A stretch of 64,000 nt of DNA from Xanthomonas sacchari (GTDB taxonomy: Bacteria; Pseudomonadota; Gammaproteobacteria; Xanthomonadales; Xanthomonadaceae): the NCBI RefSeq assembly GCF_040529065.1, contig NZ_CP132343.1, positions 1,612,001 to 1,676,000 of the forward strand. Reading direction: 5' to 3'. Below the pieces are notes generated by a model. That model was not told the DNA's origin and did no database searches. It worked only from the letters and a program-made list of their open reading frames with translations. How positions within the stretch are numbered: position 1 is the first letter of the stretch; each line of letters begins with the position of its first letter. Positions 24,277-32,684 of this stretch are shown in pieces. Position numbers and translations under genes: made by a program.

Positions 24277-24687
24277 TCAGCGCAGGACGATGCAGTCCAC
24301 CGGGCAGGCCGGCAGGCACAGTGCGCAGCCGGTGCACAAGGGTGCCAGCACCGTGTGCATGTGCTTGGCGCCGCCGACGATGGCGTCCACCGGGCAGGCC
24401 TGGATGCACTTGGTGCAGCCGATGCAGTCGGCCTCGACCACCCACGCCACCTGCGGCGGCGTGTGCGTGCCGCGGCTGCGGTCGTAGGGCAGGACGGGGA
24501 CCCCGAGCACCCGCGCCAGGGCGCGCGCGCCGGCGTCGCCGCCGGGCGGGCAGCGGTCCACCTGCGCCGTGCCGGCGGCCATCGCCTCGGCATAGGGGCG
24601 ACAGCCATCGAACCCACACTGGCCGCATTGGGTCTGCGGCAGCAGGCGATCGAGACGTTCGAGCAGGGCGTCGTGGGTGGGCGTCAT
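24277..24687 (-). CDS. rnfB: RnfB/RsxB-type iron-sulfur protein (stand-alone)
   Basis: 136 residues. Four-cysteine Fe-S domain (C21, C24, C29, C46 in CGQCGFDGCRPYAEAM...RCPPGG), then two ferredoxin 4Fe-4S motifs, CIGCTKCIQACPVD and CTGCALCLPACPVD. RnfB normally feeds electrons through the Rnf/Rsx membrane complex, but this version lacks the N-terminal membrane anchor and no rnfA, C, D, G or E is in the window. Stand-alone RnfB near metG is usual in Xanthomonadaceae; the electron acceptor is unknown. Confidence 0.88.
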   Translation of the reverse strand: MTPTHDALLERLDRLLPQTQCGQCGFDGCRPYAEAMAAGTAQVDRCPPGGDAGARALARVLGVPVLPYDRSRGTHTPPQVAWVVEADCIGCTKCIQACPVDAIVGGAKHMHTVLAPLCTGCALCLPACPVDCIVLR

Positions 24688-24785
24688 GGCGGAGGCGGCG
24701 CGCGGCATGGAGCAGAGGCGAAAGAGCGGAAACGCCGGCGTGGCAAGCCGGCACAGTGTAGCGCGGCGTCCGCTGCGGCCCGAGC

Positions 24786-25376
24786 CTAGCGCGCGCTGTA
24801 GGTGTTGATCACGACCTGGACCGCGGTGCCCGGCGCCGGCGTGGGGGGCGCGTCCTGGGCACGGTCCAGCACGATCCGCACCGGCTGCCGCTGCACGCGC
24901 TGGACATGGTTGCCGGCCTGCGCGGCGCTGTCGAGCGCCGCGTCCGTGTCGGCGCCGATCGCCTGGACGTGGCCGACCCAGGCGCTCTCCGCATCGCCGG
25001 CCAGGCGCACCTGCGCGGTCTGGCCGACCCGGATCGTCGGCAGCACGTCCTCGCGGAACCGGGCGATCACCACGGTCGCGTCGTCCGTGGGCGCATGCGT
25101 GGAGACGGCGGCCGGCGCGCCGGGCCTGGCGCCCCCGGCGCGCGACGCCGGCGTCGCCACCCAGGCGTCGTCGCTGCGCGCCGCGGGGTACATGCGCCAC
25201 CCCCACGCGCTGACGGCGAATCCGATGCCGAGCAGGAGCGCCAGCGCCACGATCGACAAGGCGACGACCGCGCTGCGGTCGCGCGGTGGCGTCGCTCCAG
25301 CGTCGCTGCGTGGTGCGGATGCGACCGCGCGCTGCGCAGCGGACGGCAGGGGCGGCGGTGTCTGGCGCGGCGTCAT
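24786..25376 (-). CDS. Short HlyD/EmrA-like membrane protein lacking the lipoyl and hairpin core
   Basis: 196 residues. Pro-rich cytosolic start, one transmembrane helix (36-57), then SDDAWV (68-73), matching the DDAYV segment just after the helix of EmrA-type adaptors. It jumps after a 25-residue Ala/Pro linker straight to IARFREDVLPTIRVGQ (104-119) and GNHVQRVQRQPVRIVL (155-170), which are the C-terminal beta-barrel of EmrA. The whole lipoyl and alpha-hairpin core of about 180 residues is absent. It could be a decayed adaptor or a reduced protein with a new role; no MFS or ABC partner lies next to it. It starts 4 bases after the HAD gene, so the two are co-transcribed. Confidence 0.7.
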   Translation of the reverse strand: MTPRQTPPPLPSAAQRAVASAPRSDAGATPPRDRSAVVALSIVALALLLGIGFAVSAWGWRMYPAARSDDAWVATPASRAGGARPGAPAAVSTHAPTDDATVVIARFREDVLPTIRVGQTAQVRLAGDAESAWVGHVQAIGADTDAALDSAAQAGNHVQRVQRQPVRIVLDRAQDAPPTPAPGTAVQVVINTYSAR

Positions 25377-25380
25377 CGGC

Positions 25381-25971
25381 TCAGGCGATCCGGCGCCCGC
25401 GGTACCAGCGCTCGTGCGCCAGCGCCAGCATCGGCCGGTCCTCGCGGCTGTCGCCGTACGCGTAGATGCGCGGATAGGCGTTCAGGTCGTACTGCATGCG
25501 GATCAGGGCGGCCTTGCGCGGCCCGCAGTCGCCGTGGCGATAGCGTCCGGTCAGGCGCCCGTCCTGCACTTCCAGGCGATTGCAGATCAGGTGCAGCCCA
25601 TGCTGCTTGCACCAGGGTTGCAGATACAGGTCCAGCGAACCGGACACCACCGCCACGCTGTGTCCCTGCGCCTGATGCCAGGCGATCCGCTGCAGCATGT
25701 CCGGCCGCAGCAGCGGCGGCAGCGCCTCGTGCGCATAGCGCTCGGCTTCGCGGGCGATCTCGTCTGCATCGCGTCCGGCGAACACCAGGCGGGTGACCCG
25801 CGTGCGCAACGCCGCCGCCGACACCAGCCCCAGCCGATAGCCGGCCAGCCAGGGCCCGACCGTCCAGCGCGCCTGCGCCTGTTGCGCCGGCGTGGCCACC
25901 CGCCGCAGGAACCCCGAATAGGTATCGGCGGTGGTGACCGTGTGGTCGAAGTCGAAAAGGGCCAAGTCCAT
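25381..25971 (-). CDS. HAD-IB family phosphatase (SerB-like)
   Basis: 196 residues. HAD motif I DFDHTVT (7-13), motif II Ser in VVSGSLDLYL, motif III Lys in GPRKAALIR, motif IV GDSREDRPML. The helical cap lies between motifs I and II. Members dephosphorylate phosphoserine-like or lipid-phosphate substrates; which one here cannot be told. ATG 25971 is the first plausible start: codons upstream fall in the heptamer repeat. It lies between metG and the short HlyD-like gene. Confidence 0.88.
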   Translation of the reverse strand: MDLALFDFDHTVTTADTYSGFLRRVATPAQQAQARWTVGPWLAGYRLGLVSAAALRTRVTRLVFAGRDADEIAREAERYAHEALPPLLRPDMLQRIAWHQAQGHSVAVVSGSLDLYLQPWCKQHGLHLICNRLEVQDGRLTGRYRHGDCGPRKAALIRMQYDLNAYPRIYAYGDSREDRPMLALAHERWYRGRRIA

Positions 25972-26063
25972 GGGAATGGGGAATGGGGAAACGGGAATCG
26001 TAAAAGCGGGTCTGGCAGCCACCTGCAGCTCTGCGATTCCCGATTCCCGATCCCCTTTCCCGG
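25972..26063. repeat. Paired heptamer element (G-rich 25972-26000, C-rich 26035-26063)
   Basis: Left arm is GGGAATG/GGGAAAC/GGGAATC units ending GT-AAAAGCGG; right arm is GATTCCC units. Only about 34 bases separate the arms, making this the shortest of the pairs and a likely RNA hairpin between metG and the HAD gene. Confidence 0.75.
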
Positions 26064-26065
26064 CC

Positions 26066-28126
26066 TTACCGCACCGGCATGCCCGGCTGCGCGCCGCTGT
26101 CGGCGTCGAGCAGGGCCAGGGCGCCGCCGTCGAAGCCGGCCGACAGGATCATGCCCTCGCTGAGGCCGAAGCGCATCTTGCGCGGTGCCAGGTTGGCGAT
26201 GAACACCACGTTGCGGCCGACCAGCGTTTCCGGCTCGCCGTAACTGCCGCGGATGCCGGAGAAGATCTGCCGCTTGCCCAGCTCGCCGGCGTCCAGTTCG
26301 AAGCGCAGCAGCTTGTCCGACCCTTCGACGAACTCGCAGGCCAGCACCTTGCCGATGCGCAGGTCGAGCTTGGCGAAGTCGTCGATGCCGATGTGGCCGG
26401 GATTGGGGGTTGGGGATTGGGGATTGGTGGCGGCCTTCGCTTCCTGCTTGGCGGGGGGCGCGGCAGCTGGAGTGGGGGCGAGGGTGTCCTTGGAGGCGTC
26501 GGTCATGGCGTCGAGCAGCTTTGGGTCGAGACGGGTGAACAGGGGGGCGTAGGGCTGGATGGCGTGCGCCAGCAGCGGGGCGTCGAGGTCATGCCAGGCG
26601 GTGAGCGGGGCCGACAGGAAGGCCTCGGCCTCGGCACAGGTGCGCGGCAGCACCGGCTTGAGCGCGGCGGCCAGTACCCGGAACAGGTTCAGGCCCTGCG
26701 TGCACACGGCCTGCAGTTGCGCTTCGGCGCCATCCTGCTTGGCCAGCACCCACGGCTTGTGTTCGTCGATGTACTTGTTGGCCTCGTCGGCCAGGGCCAT
26801 GGTCTGGCGGATCGCGCTGGCCGGGTCGTTGCGCTCGTAGGCCTCGCGGATCGGCGCCAGCGCGGCGACGAAGCGCGTGTACTGCGCCGCATCCGGCAGC
26901 GCGTCGGCGAGCATGCCGCCGAAGCGCTTGTCGATGAAGCCGGCGCAGCGGCTGGCCAGGTTGACGAACTTGCCGACCAGGTCCGCGTTGACCCGCGCCA
27001 CGAAGTCGCCCAGGTTCAGGTCGAGATCGTCGACGCCGCCGGAGGACTTGGCCGCGAAGTAGTAGCGCAGCGCTTCCGGCTCCAGGCCCACGTCCAGGTA
27101 GGTGCGGGCCATGACGAAGGTGCCGCGCGACTTGGACATCTTGGCGCCGTCGACGGTCAGGTAGCCGTTGACGTGCAGCCGGGTCGGCGCACGGTGGCCG
27201 GTGCCGTGCAGCACCGCCGGCCAGAACAGGCCGTGGAAGTTGACGATGTCCTTGCCGATGAAGTGGTGCAGTTCGGTGGCGGTGCCGGCGGCCAGGTGCG
27301 GCTCGAAGGCTTCGCCCAGGCTCGCGCACAGGGTCTGGAAGCTGCTCAGGTAGCCGATCGGCGCGTCCAGCCACACGTAGAAATACTTGCCCGGCTGGCC
27401 GGGGATCTGGAAGCCGAAGTAGGGCGCGTCGCGGGAGATGTCCCAGGCGCGCAGGCCGCCTTCGCTGTCCAGCCACTCCATCAGCTTGGCCTTGACCCCG
27501 GGCAGGGCCACGTCGCCGGCCAGCCAATCGCGCAGGAAGCCGTCGAAACGGCCGACCTCGAAGAAGAAGTGCTCCGAATCACGCAGTTCCGGCGTGGCGC
27601 CGGAGATCACCGACTTGGGCTTCTTCAGCTCGGTCGGGGAATAGGTGGCGCCGCAGACCTCGCAGTTGTCGCCGTACTGGTCGGCGCTGCCGCAGTTCGG
27701 GCAGATGCCCTTGATGTAGCGGTCGGGCAGGAACATGCCCTTGGCCGGGTCGTAGAACTGCGCCACCGAGCGCCGCGCGATGTGGCCGCCGGCGTCGAGC
27801 CTGGCGTAGAACGCCTCGGTCAGGGCGCGATTGGCGTCCGAGTTGGTCGAGTCGTAATGGTCGAAGGCCACGCCGAACGCGGCAAAATCGCGCTCGTGGC
27901 TGGCCTGGATCGCGGCGATGAAGTCTTCCGGGGTGACCCCGGCCTTCTCCGCGGCCAGCATGATCGGCGTGCCATGGGTGTCGTCGGCGCACACGAACCA
28001 GGTGCGGTCGCCGCGCAACCGCCGCGCGCGCACCCAGATGTCGGCCTGGATGTAGCCGACCAGATGCCCCAGATGCAGCGGTCCGTTGGCATAGGGCAGG
28101 GCGGTGGTGACGAGGGCGGTGGTCAT
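26066..28126 (-). CDS. metG: Methionine--tRNA ligase
   Basis: 686 residues. Class I signature PLHLGHLVGY near the N-terminus, zinc cysteines in CPNCGSADQYGDNCEVCG, and KMSKS in GAKMSKSRGTF. A C-terminal EMAP-like tRNA-binding domain (DFAKLDLRIGKVLACEF) supports dimerisation. The linker before this domain (around 26396-26430) is encoded by a heptamer repeat and reads NPQSPTPNPG. This would be a repeat insertion tolerated inside an essential gene. ATG 28126 puts the family start MTTALVTTALPYANGPLH in place. Confidence 0.97.
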   Translation of the reverse strand: MTTALVTTALPYANGPLHLGHLVGYIQADIWVRARRLRGDRTWFVCADDTHGTPIMLAAEKAGVTPEDFIAAIQASHERDFAAFGVAFDHYDSTNSDANRALTEAFYARLDAGGHIARRSVAQFYDPAKGMFLPDRYIKGICPNCGSADQYGDNCEVCGATYSPTELKKPKSVISGATPELRDSEHFFFEVGRFDGFLRDWLAGDVALPGVKAKLMEWLDSEGGLRAWDISRDAPYFGFQIPGQPGKYFYVWLDAPIGYLSSFQTLCASLGEAFEPHLAAGTATELHHFIGKDIVNFHGLFWPAVLHGTGHRAPTRLHVNGYLTVDGAKMSKSRGTFVMARTYLDVGLEPEALRYYFAAKSSGGVDDLDLNLGDFVARVNADLVGKFVNLASRCAGFIDKRFGGMLADALPDAAQYTRFVAALAPIREAYERNDPASAIRQTMALADEANKYIDEHKPWVLAKQDGAEAQLQAVCTQGLNLFRVLAAALKPVLPRTCAEAEAFLSAPLTAWHDLDAPLLAHAIQPYAPLFTRLDPKLLDAMTDASKDTLAPTPAAAPPAKQEAKAATNPQSPTPNPGHIGIDDFAKLDLRIGKVLACEFVEGSDKLLRFELDAGELGKRQIFSGIRGSYGEPETLVGRNVVFIANLAPRKMRFGLSEGMILSAGFDGGALALLDADSGAQPGMPVR
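26399..26430. repeat. Heptamer tract inside metG
   Basis: GGGATTG-type units on the plus strand within the coding region, unpaired. On the coding strand it is C-rich and encodes Asn/Pro/Ser/Thr-rich linker residues between the catalytic core and the tRNA-binding domain. Confidence 0.8.
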
Positions 28127-28169
28127 GGCGGCCGGCGTTTCTGGGGGCCGGGGATTATTGCATGGAGCT

Positions 28170-28329
28170 GGGAATGGGGAATCGGGAATGGGGAATCGCA
28201 AGAGCGGCCGCCCGCGAGCCGATGGGCCACGAAGAAGGCGCCTTTGCAGGCGCCTTGTCGGAGTGGAGGGGCATCAGGCCAGCAGATGCCGCTTTTAACG
28301 ATTCCCGATTCTCCACTCCCGATTCCCGG
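28170..28329. repeat. Paired heptamer element (G-rich 28170-28197, C-rich 28300-28329)
   Basis: Left arm GGGAATG-GGGAATC-GGGAATG-GGGAATC followed by GCAAGAGCGG; right arm preceded by CCGCTTTTAAC and made of GATTCCC units. The inverted likeness extends past the heptamers into the AAAGCGG-like box on both sides. It fills the gap between metG and the DUF2147 gene. Confidence 0.8.
28235..28256 (-). terminator. Possible terminator hairpin after DUF2147 gene
   Basis: AAGGCGCC-N6-GGCGCCTT, an 8-bp GC stem, followed on the minus strand by CTTC rather than a clean T-run. It would end the DUF2147 transcript before metG. Moderate support only. Confidence 0.45.
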
Positions 28330-28332
28330 CTT

Positions 28333-28785
28333 CTACTCTCTGATCCAGGTCTGCGTCCGCCCCAACGCCTCGATGCCGATGTAGCCGCGCATCTGCAGCT
28401 TCTTGCCGCCGTCGGTGAGGGTGATCTTGGCCTTGTAGGTCTTGCCCTTGGCCGGGTCCAGCACCGAGCCGCCGTCCCACACCGCGGTGCCGTCGGGCTT
28501 GAGGCCCCACAGGATGGTCATGCCCTTGATCGGCTTGCCCTTGCGCTCGCCGTCGCACTTGTCGCACATCGGGTTGGGGCCGTGGTTGGATTGCAGGATC
28601 TCCACCACCTTGCCGCTCAGCGTGCCATTGCCGGCCTGTTCGATCTGCACGATCGACTTGGGCTTGCCGGTTTCGTCGTCGATGGTCTGCCAGCGGCCGA
28701 CCGGCGAGGTGTCGGCGGCGTGCGCCATGAATGCCGCCGCGCTCAGCGGCAGGGCCAGCATCAGGGTCTTGAAGCTCGTGCGCAT
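28333..28785 (-). CDS. DUF2147 family secreted protein
   Basis: 150 residues with a signal peptide (cleaved near AHA-AD at about 24). DUF2147 hallmarks: SPVGRWQTIDDETGKPKSIVQIE at the mature start and LSGKVVEIL. The lipocalin-like beta-sheet domain usually ends in a conserved WxR-type motif, here TQTWIRE. CDKCDG may bind metal or form a disulfide. Periplasmic; function unknown. GGGAGGGG just before ATG 28785 fixes the start. Confidence 0.88.
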   Translation of the reverse strand: MRTSFKTLMLALPLSAAAFMAHAADTSPVGRWQTIDDETGKPKSIVQIEQAGNGTLSGKVVEILQSNHGPNPMCDKCDGERKGKPIKGMTILWGLKPDGTAVWDGGSVLDPAKGKTYKAKITLTDGGKKLQMRGYIGIEALGRTQTWIRE

Positions 28786-28911
28786 GTTCCCCTCCCGAGG
28801 GATGTCCGGTGCGGCCGGCGCGATGCCGGCCTGATCCGACTGTATACCCAAGCGTATGGTGCTGGGAATCCGCACTGCGTCATGCGGTTCAGCGTGGCCG
28901 GCGGTGGGCGT

Positions 28912-29313
28912 TCAGCCGTTTTCGTACAGTTCCAGCGGCAGGTCGTCGGGATCGGCGAAGAAGGTGAAACGGCGGCCGGTGTATTCGTCGACGCGGATCG
29001 GTTCGACCGCCACGCCGTGCGCCTGCAGGTGCGCGACGGCGGCGTCCAGGTCGCGCACGCGCAGCGCCAGGTGGCGCAGGCCGCAGGCTTCCGGGCGGCT
29101 CGGTCGCGGCGGTGGCGCGGGGAACGAGAACAGTTCGAGCTGGCTGCCGTCGGGTAGGGCCAGGTCCAGCTTCCAGGAGTCGCGCGCGTCGCGGTAGACC
29201 TCGGCGATCACCGGCAGGCCCAGGAGGCGGCAATAGAAGTCCTTGGAGCGCGCGTAGTCGGAGGCGATGATCGCCACGTGGTGCAGGCCGTCGAGGGTCA
29301 GCGGCGACGTCAT
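28912..29313 (-). CDS. VOC superfamily metalloprotein (YaeR/SMU1112c glyoxalase I-like)
   Basis: 133 residues. The vicinal-oxygen-chelate fold is shown by LHHVAIIASDYARSKDFYCRLLG at the start, the paired second half GLRHLALRVRDLDAAVAHL, and the Glu ligand in PLELYENG at the end. His12, His-80 region and terminal Glu match the metal-binding set of YaeR-like proteins. Catalytic role uncertain; glyoxalase activity is not established for this group. ATG 29313; divergent from the homocysteine methyltransferase gene. Confidence 0.85.
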   Translation of the reverse strand: MTSPLTLDGLHHVAIIASDYARSKDFYCRLLGLPVIAEVYRDARDSWKLDLALPDGSQLELFSFPAPPPRPSRPEACGLRHLALRVRDLDAAVAHLQAHGVAVEPIRVDEYTGRRFTFFADPDDLPLELYENG

Positions 29314-29486
29314 CGCGGCGCGCTCGCGCAGCGAGCGTGGGCGGCGGCAGTGCTCGCAGGTGGCGCGGCGGTGGTGTCGTGCGCAGTCGGCAATAGGGTC
29401 GATGGCATGGCGGCAGCATAGCGCAGCGTCGCACCGTGCCGCCGCCGTCTGCGACACTGCGCGTTCCTTCGCTGCGAGGCCGCAGC

Positions 29487-30425
29487 ATGCCGCACAACCC
29501 GCTTGCCGCGTTGCTGGCCGATGACCGTTGCCTGGTGCTCGATGGCGCGCTGGCCACTGAACTGGAACGGCGCGGCTGCGATCTGCGCGATCCGCTGTGG
29601 TCGGCGAAGATCCTGCTGGAACAGCCGGACCTGATCCGCCAATTGCACCGCGACTATTTCGCCGCTGGTGCGCAGTGTGCGATCACCGCCAGCTACCAGG
29701 CCACGCCGCAGGGGGTTGCCGCACGCGGGATCGATCTCGTGCAAGCGCAGCGCTTGATCGCGCGCAGCGTCGAACTGGCGCAGCAGGCGCGGCAGGCGCA
29801 TCTCGCGCGGCATCCGCAGGCGGGGCCGTTGCTGGTTGCCGGCTCGGTCGGTCCGTATGGTGCCTACTTGGCCGACGGGTCCGAGTACCGTGGCGACTAC
29901 GCGTTGCCGCAGGCGGCATTGCGGGACTTCCATCGCCCGCGCATCGCCGTGCTGGTGGAGGCGGGCGTGGACCTGCTGACCTGCGAAACACAGCCGTCAC
30001 TGGTGGAAATGGTGGCCTTGCTGGAGGTGCTGGAGGCATTCCCGCAGACCGTCGCCTGGTTCACCTGCACGCTGCGCGATGCGACGCATCTCAGCGACGG
30101 CACGCCGTTGCGCGAGGTGGTGGCGTTGCTCGACGGCCATCCGCAGGTGGTCGCGCTCGGCGTCAACTGTGTCGCCCCGTCGCTGGCCACCGTGGCGTTG
30201 CGCCATTTGGCGACGCTGACCCGCGTGCCGCTTGTGGTGTATCCGAATGCTGGCGAGCGCTACGACGCCGACCGCAAATGCTGGCAGGCCGGCAGCGCCG
30301 ACGCTGGGGCTCTGGCCGACCACCTCACCGCCTGGCGTGCCGCCGGTGCGCGCCTGATCGGCGGTTGCTGCCGCACCACGCCGCAGGACATCGCGCAGCT
30401 GGCGCAGCGTCTGGCATCGTCGTAG
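29487..30425 (+). CDS. mmuM: Homocysteine S-methyltransferase
   Basis: 312 residues. Substrate-binding start LVLDGALATELERRG, ITASYQATPQG, zinc Cys in GVNCVAPS and the final pair in IGGCCRTTPQDI. The enzyme transfers a methyl group from S-methylmethionine or SAM to homocysteine, giving methionine. The usual partner permease mmuP is absent from the window. ATG 29487 follows GAGG by a few bases. Its product, methionine, is the substrate of MetG nearby, but the genes are not co-transcribed. Confidence 0.92.
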   Translation: MPHNPLAALLADDRCLVLDGALATELERRGCDLRDPLWSAKILLEQPDLIRQLHRDYFAAGAQCAITASYQATPQGVAARGIDLVQAQRLIARSVELAQQARQAHLARHPQAGPLLVAGSVGPYGAYLADGSEYRGDYALPQAALRDFHRPRIAVLVEAGVDLLTCETQPSLVEMVALLEVLEAFPQTVAWFTCTLRDATHLSDGTPLREVVALLDGHPQVVALGVNCVAPSLATVALRHLATLTRVPLVVYPNAGERYDADRKCWQAGSADAGALADHLTAWRAAGARLIGGCCRTTPQDIAQLAQRLASS

Positions 30426-30505
30426 CGAGGAGGTGGGTCGCCTTGCACGCGACCGTACGCCGTCTTGGCCGGTGGGGTCGCAGCTGATGTCGGCGGCTCC
30501 TGCTG

Positions 30506-30572
30506 TTGTGGGAGGGACTTCAGTCCCGATGCGTTGCAGTGAACCGCGTCGGGACTGAAGTCCCTCCCACAA
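30506..30572. repeat. Inverted pair of GTGGGAGGGACTTCAGTCCC units
   Basis: A perfect 24-bp inverted repeat (30506-30529 and 30549-30572) with a 19-base loop. Each arm is itself a small hairpin (GGGACTTCAGTCCC). The layout, GTGG head plus short stem in facing copies, is that of a BIME-like REP doublet. Confidence 0.85.
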
Positions 30573-30678
30573 TGGGTTCGTGTGCGTCTGATGCCTTGAT
30601 GGAAACCGGCGCGCTATCCGCACCGAGTGGGATGGACGCAGCGGGAGGGCGATGGCGCCGCCGCCGATGCGACCTTTC

Positions 30679-30756
30679 GTAGGAGCGGTTTCAACCGCGA
30701 CGCGCAGGCGAGGCAGTGTCGGCGGCGGAGACTGTCGCGGCTGAAGCCGTTCCTAC
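30679..30756. repeat. Inverted pair of GTAGGAGCGG REP units
   Basis: GTAGGAGCGGTTTCAACCGC (30679-30698) faces its complement-like partner ending GCCGTTCCTAC (30734-30756), with a 33-base spacer. Same family as the unit at 9478 and the pair at 55482. Confidence 0.8.
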
Positions 30757-30809
30757 AAAATCCCGCGACGCCTCAGCCCGCGTTCCCCGCGAGCGAAGCG
30801 GCGCCCCGC

Positions 30810-32684
30810 TCAGCCCTTCTTGCTCGCCACCCAGCGTTCGATCTTCTCCTGCAGCACGTTCAGTGGCACCGAGCCGTCCTTCAGCACTTCGGCATGGAAT
30901 TCGCGGATGTCGAACTTGTCGCCCAGTTGCGTGCGGGCGTAGTCGCGCAACTGCAGAATCTTCATCTCGCCGATCTTGTAGGACAGCGCCTGGCCGGGGA
31001 TGGCCATGTAGCGTTCGGCCTCGGCTTCGGCGTCGGTGCGGCTGGTGGCCGAGTTCTGCAGCATGTAGTCGATCACCTGCTCGCGGGTCCAGCCCTTGCT
31101 GTGCAGGCCGGTATCCACCACCAGGCGGATCGCGCGCCACAACTCGTTCTGCAGGTAGCCGAAGTAGTTGTACGGGTCCTGGTACAGGCCCAGATCCTTG
31201 CCCAGCGACTCGGCATACAGGCCCCAGCCTTCGATGAAGGCGGTCTCGCCGCCGAAGCGGCGGAACTTGGGCAGGTTGGTCAGCTCCTGCTGCAGGCCGA
31301 GCTGGAAGTGGTGGCCGGGAATGGCCTCGTGCAGGTACAGGTCTTCCGCATCCCAGGTCTTGCGGCTGGGCAGGTCGTAGGTATTGACGTAGAAGATGCC
31401 GGGGCGGCCGTCCTCGCTGGGGCGCATGTACGAGCCGCTGGCCGCCGACTGCGCGCGGTACGGTTCCACCGGGCGGATCTCGAACGCGGCCTTAGGCTTG
31501 AGCGAGAACATGCGCGGCACCGCCGCGTCGACCCGGCCCTCCAGGCCGCGGTAGTAGCTCAGCAGTTCGTCCTCGCTCCTGAAGCTGAAGCGCTTGTCGG
31601 TCTGCATGAACTTGAAGAACTTCTGCATCGAGCCGCGGAAGCGCACCTGCTTCATCACCGCCTGGATCTGGCCCTGGATGCGCGCCACCTCGTCCAGGCC
31701 GATCTGGTGGATCTGGGCGGGGGTCAGGTCGGTGGTGGTGCTCTGGCGCACGTTCCAGGCGTACCAGGCATCGCCGCCAGGCAGGGCGCCGACGCCGGCG
31801 GTGCTGCGCGTGGCCGGCAGGTACTCGGTGGCGATGAAGCCGCGCAGCGAGCGGTAGGCGGGCATGATGCGGTACTCGATCATGCGCTTGTATTCGGCGG
31901 TGATGCGTTGCTTCTCGGCCTCGGGGATGTCGGCGGGCAGATTGCGCACCGGGCCCCAGAACAGGCTCTCCTCGGCGGTGGGCTTGATGATCGCATCGAG
32001 TTGCGGCAGCACCTTCTCCATCAGCGCGCGCGGCTGCACCACGCCGGCCTTCATGCCCTCGCGCATGTTGGCGATGGCCTGGTCGAACAGCGCCGGGATG
32101 CCGAGCGCGCGCCGCGACCAGTTGTCATAGTCCTTGACCGTGTGGAACGGCTGCGCGCCGGTGCCGGAGCCGAGCATCACCATGATGCTGCCGACGTTGT
32201 AGAACTGATTCACCGGCTGCATCCAGCTCGGGTACTTCTCCGCCTCCAGTGCGTTGCGCGCATCGCCGACGAAGATTTCGTAGCTGAGCAGGTCCTGCCC
32301 GGTCAGGCCATCCTTGCCGATCGCCTCGGCCTTGCTCAGCCACTCCACGGTGAAGTCGTGCGACTGCTGGCGGAACGCGGCCGAGAGGAAGTTCGGCAAC
32401 TGGTCGTTGTAGCGGCTGTCGCCCTGGAAGGTGGCCTGCAGCGGGTTGAGCTTGAGCGAGGCTTCCCAGTAGTCGTCGTACAGCTTGTTCAACTGCTGCG
32501 CCTTGGTCAGCACCACCGGGGCCGGCGCCGGCCGCGCCTTGCGCGCCTTGCTGGCCTTGGCGCGGGTCTGCGCGGTGGTCTGCTTGGTGGTCTTCTTCTT
32601 GGCCGCATCCGCCGGGGCCGCCAGCGACAGGCTCAGGGCGGTGGCGATGGCGAGGGACAGCAGGCGGGAAAAGCGGGGCGGCAT
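30810..32684 (-). CDS. DUF885 family secreted metallo-hydrolase (peptidase-like)
   Basis: 624 residues with a signal peptide (1 to about 27, cleaved near ADA-AKKK) and a Lys/Ala-rich linker. A gluzincin-like zinc motif, HEAIPGHHFQ, is followed about 30 residues on by GGETAFIEGWGLYAE with the second Glu. DUF885 proteins are thought to be periplasmic or secreted M-type peptidases; the substrate is unknown. An in-frame TTG six codons earlier is less likely than ATG 32684, which directly precedes the signal peptide. Confidence 0.88.
   Translation of the reverse strand: MPPRFSRLLSLAIATALSLSLAAPADAAKKKTTKQTTAQTRAKASKARKARPAPAPVVLTKAQQLNKLYDDYWEASLKLNPLQATFQGDSRYNDQLPNFLSAAFRQQSHDFTVEWLSKAEAIGKDGLTGQDLLSYEIFVGDARNALEAEKYPSWMQPVNQFYNVGSIMVMLGSGTGAQPFHTVKDYDNWSRRALGIPALFDQAIANMREGMKAGVVQPRALMEKVLPQLDAIIKPTAEESLFWGPVRNLPADIPEAEKQRITAEYKRMIEYRIMPAYRSLRGFIATEYLPATRSTAGVGALPGGDAWYAWNVRQSTTTDLTPAQIHQIGLDEVARIQGQIQAVMKQVRFRGSMQKFFKFMQTDKRFSFRSEDELLSYYRGLEGRVDAAVPRMFSLKPKAAFEIRPVEPYRAQSAASGSYMRPSEDGRPGIFYVNTYDLPSRKTWDAEDLYLHEAIPGHHFQLGLQQELTNLPKFRRFGGETAFIEGWGLYAESLGKDLGLYQDPYNYFGYLQNELWRAIRLVVDTGLHSKGWTREQVIDYMLQNSATSRTDAEAEAERYMAIPGQALSYKIGEMKILQLRDYARTQLGDKFDIREFHAEVLKDGSVPLNVLQEKIERWVASKKG

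Larger units (their letters stand above)
30426..30809. other. 384-bp convergent intergenic region with two REP-type hairpin pairs
   Basis: Between the stops of mmuM and the DUF885 gene. No gene is visible. Most of the space is taken by two inverted repeat pairs (30506-30572 and 30679-30756), either of which could end transcription from both sides. Confidence 0.8.

Noticed and set aside
26066-28201. Longer MetG start at 28201 through the heptamer arm
   Set aside because: The upstream residues MRFPIPDSPFPAP are repeat-encoded, and the conserved family start lies at ATG 28126.
28832-28857. TGATCC followed by CGTAT, resembling the ECF promoter
   Set aside because: The spacing is 15 rather than 16, it points rightward, and no rightward gene starts within 600 bases.
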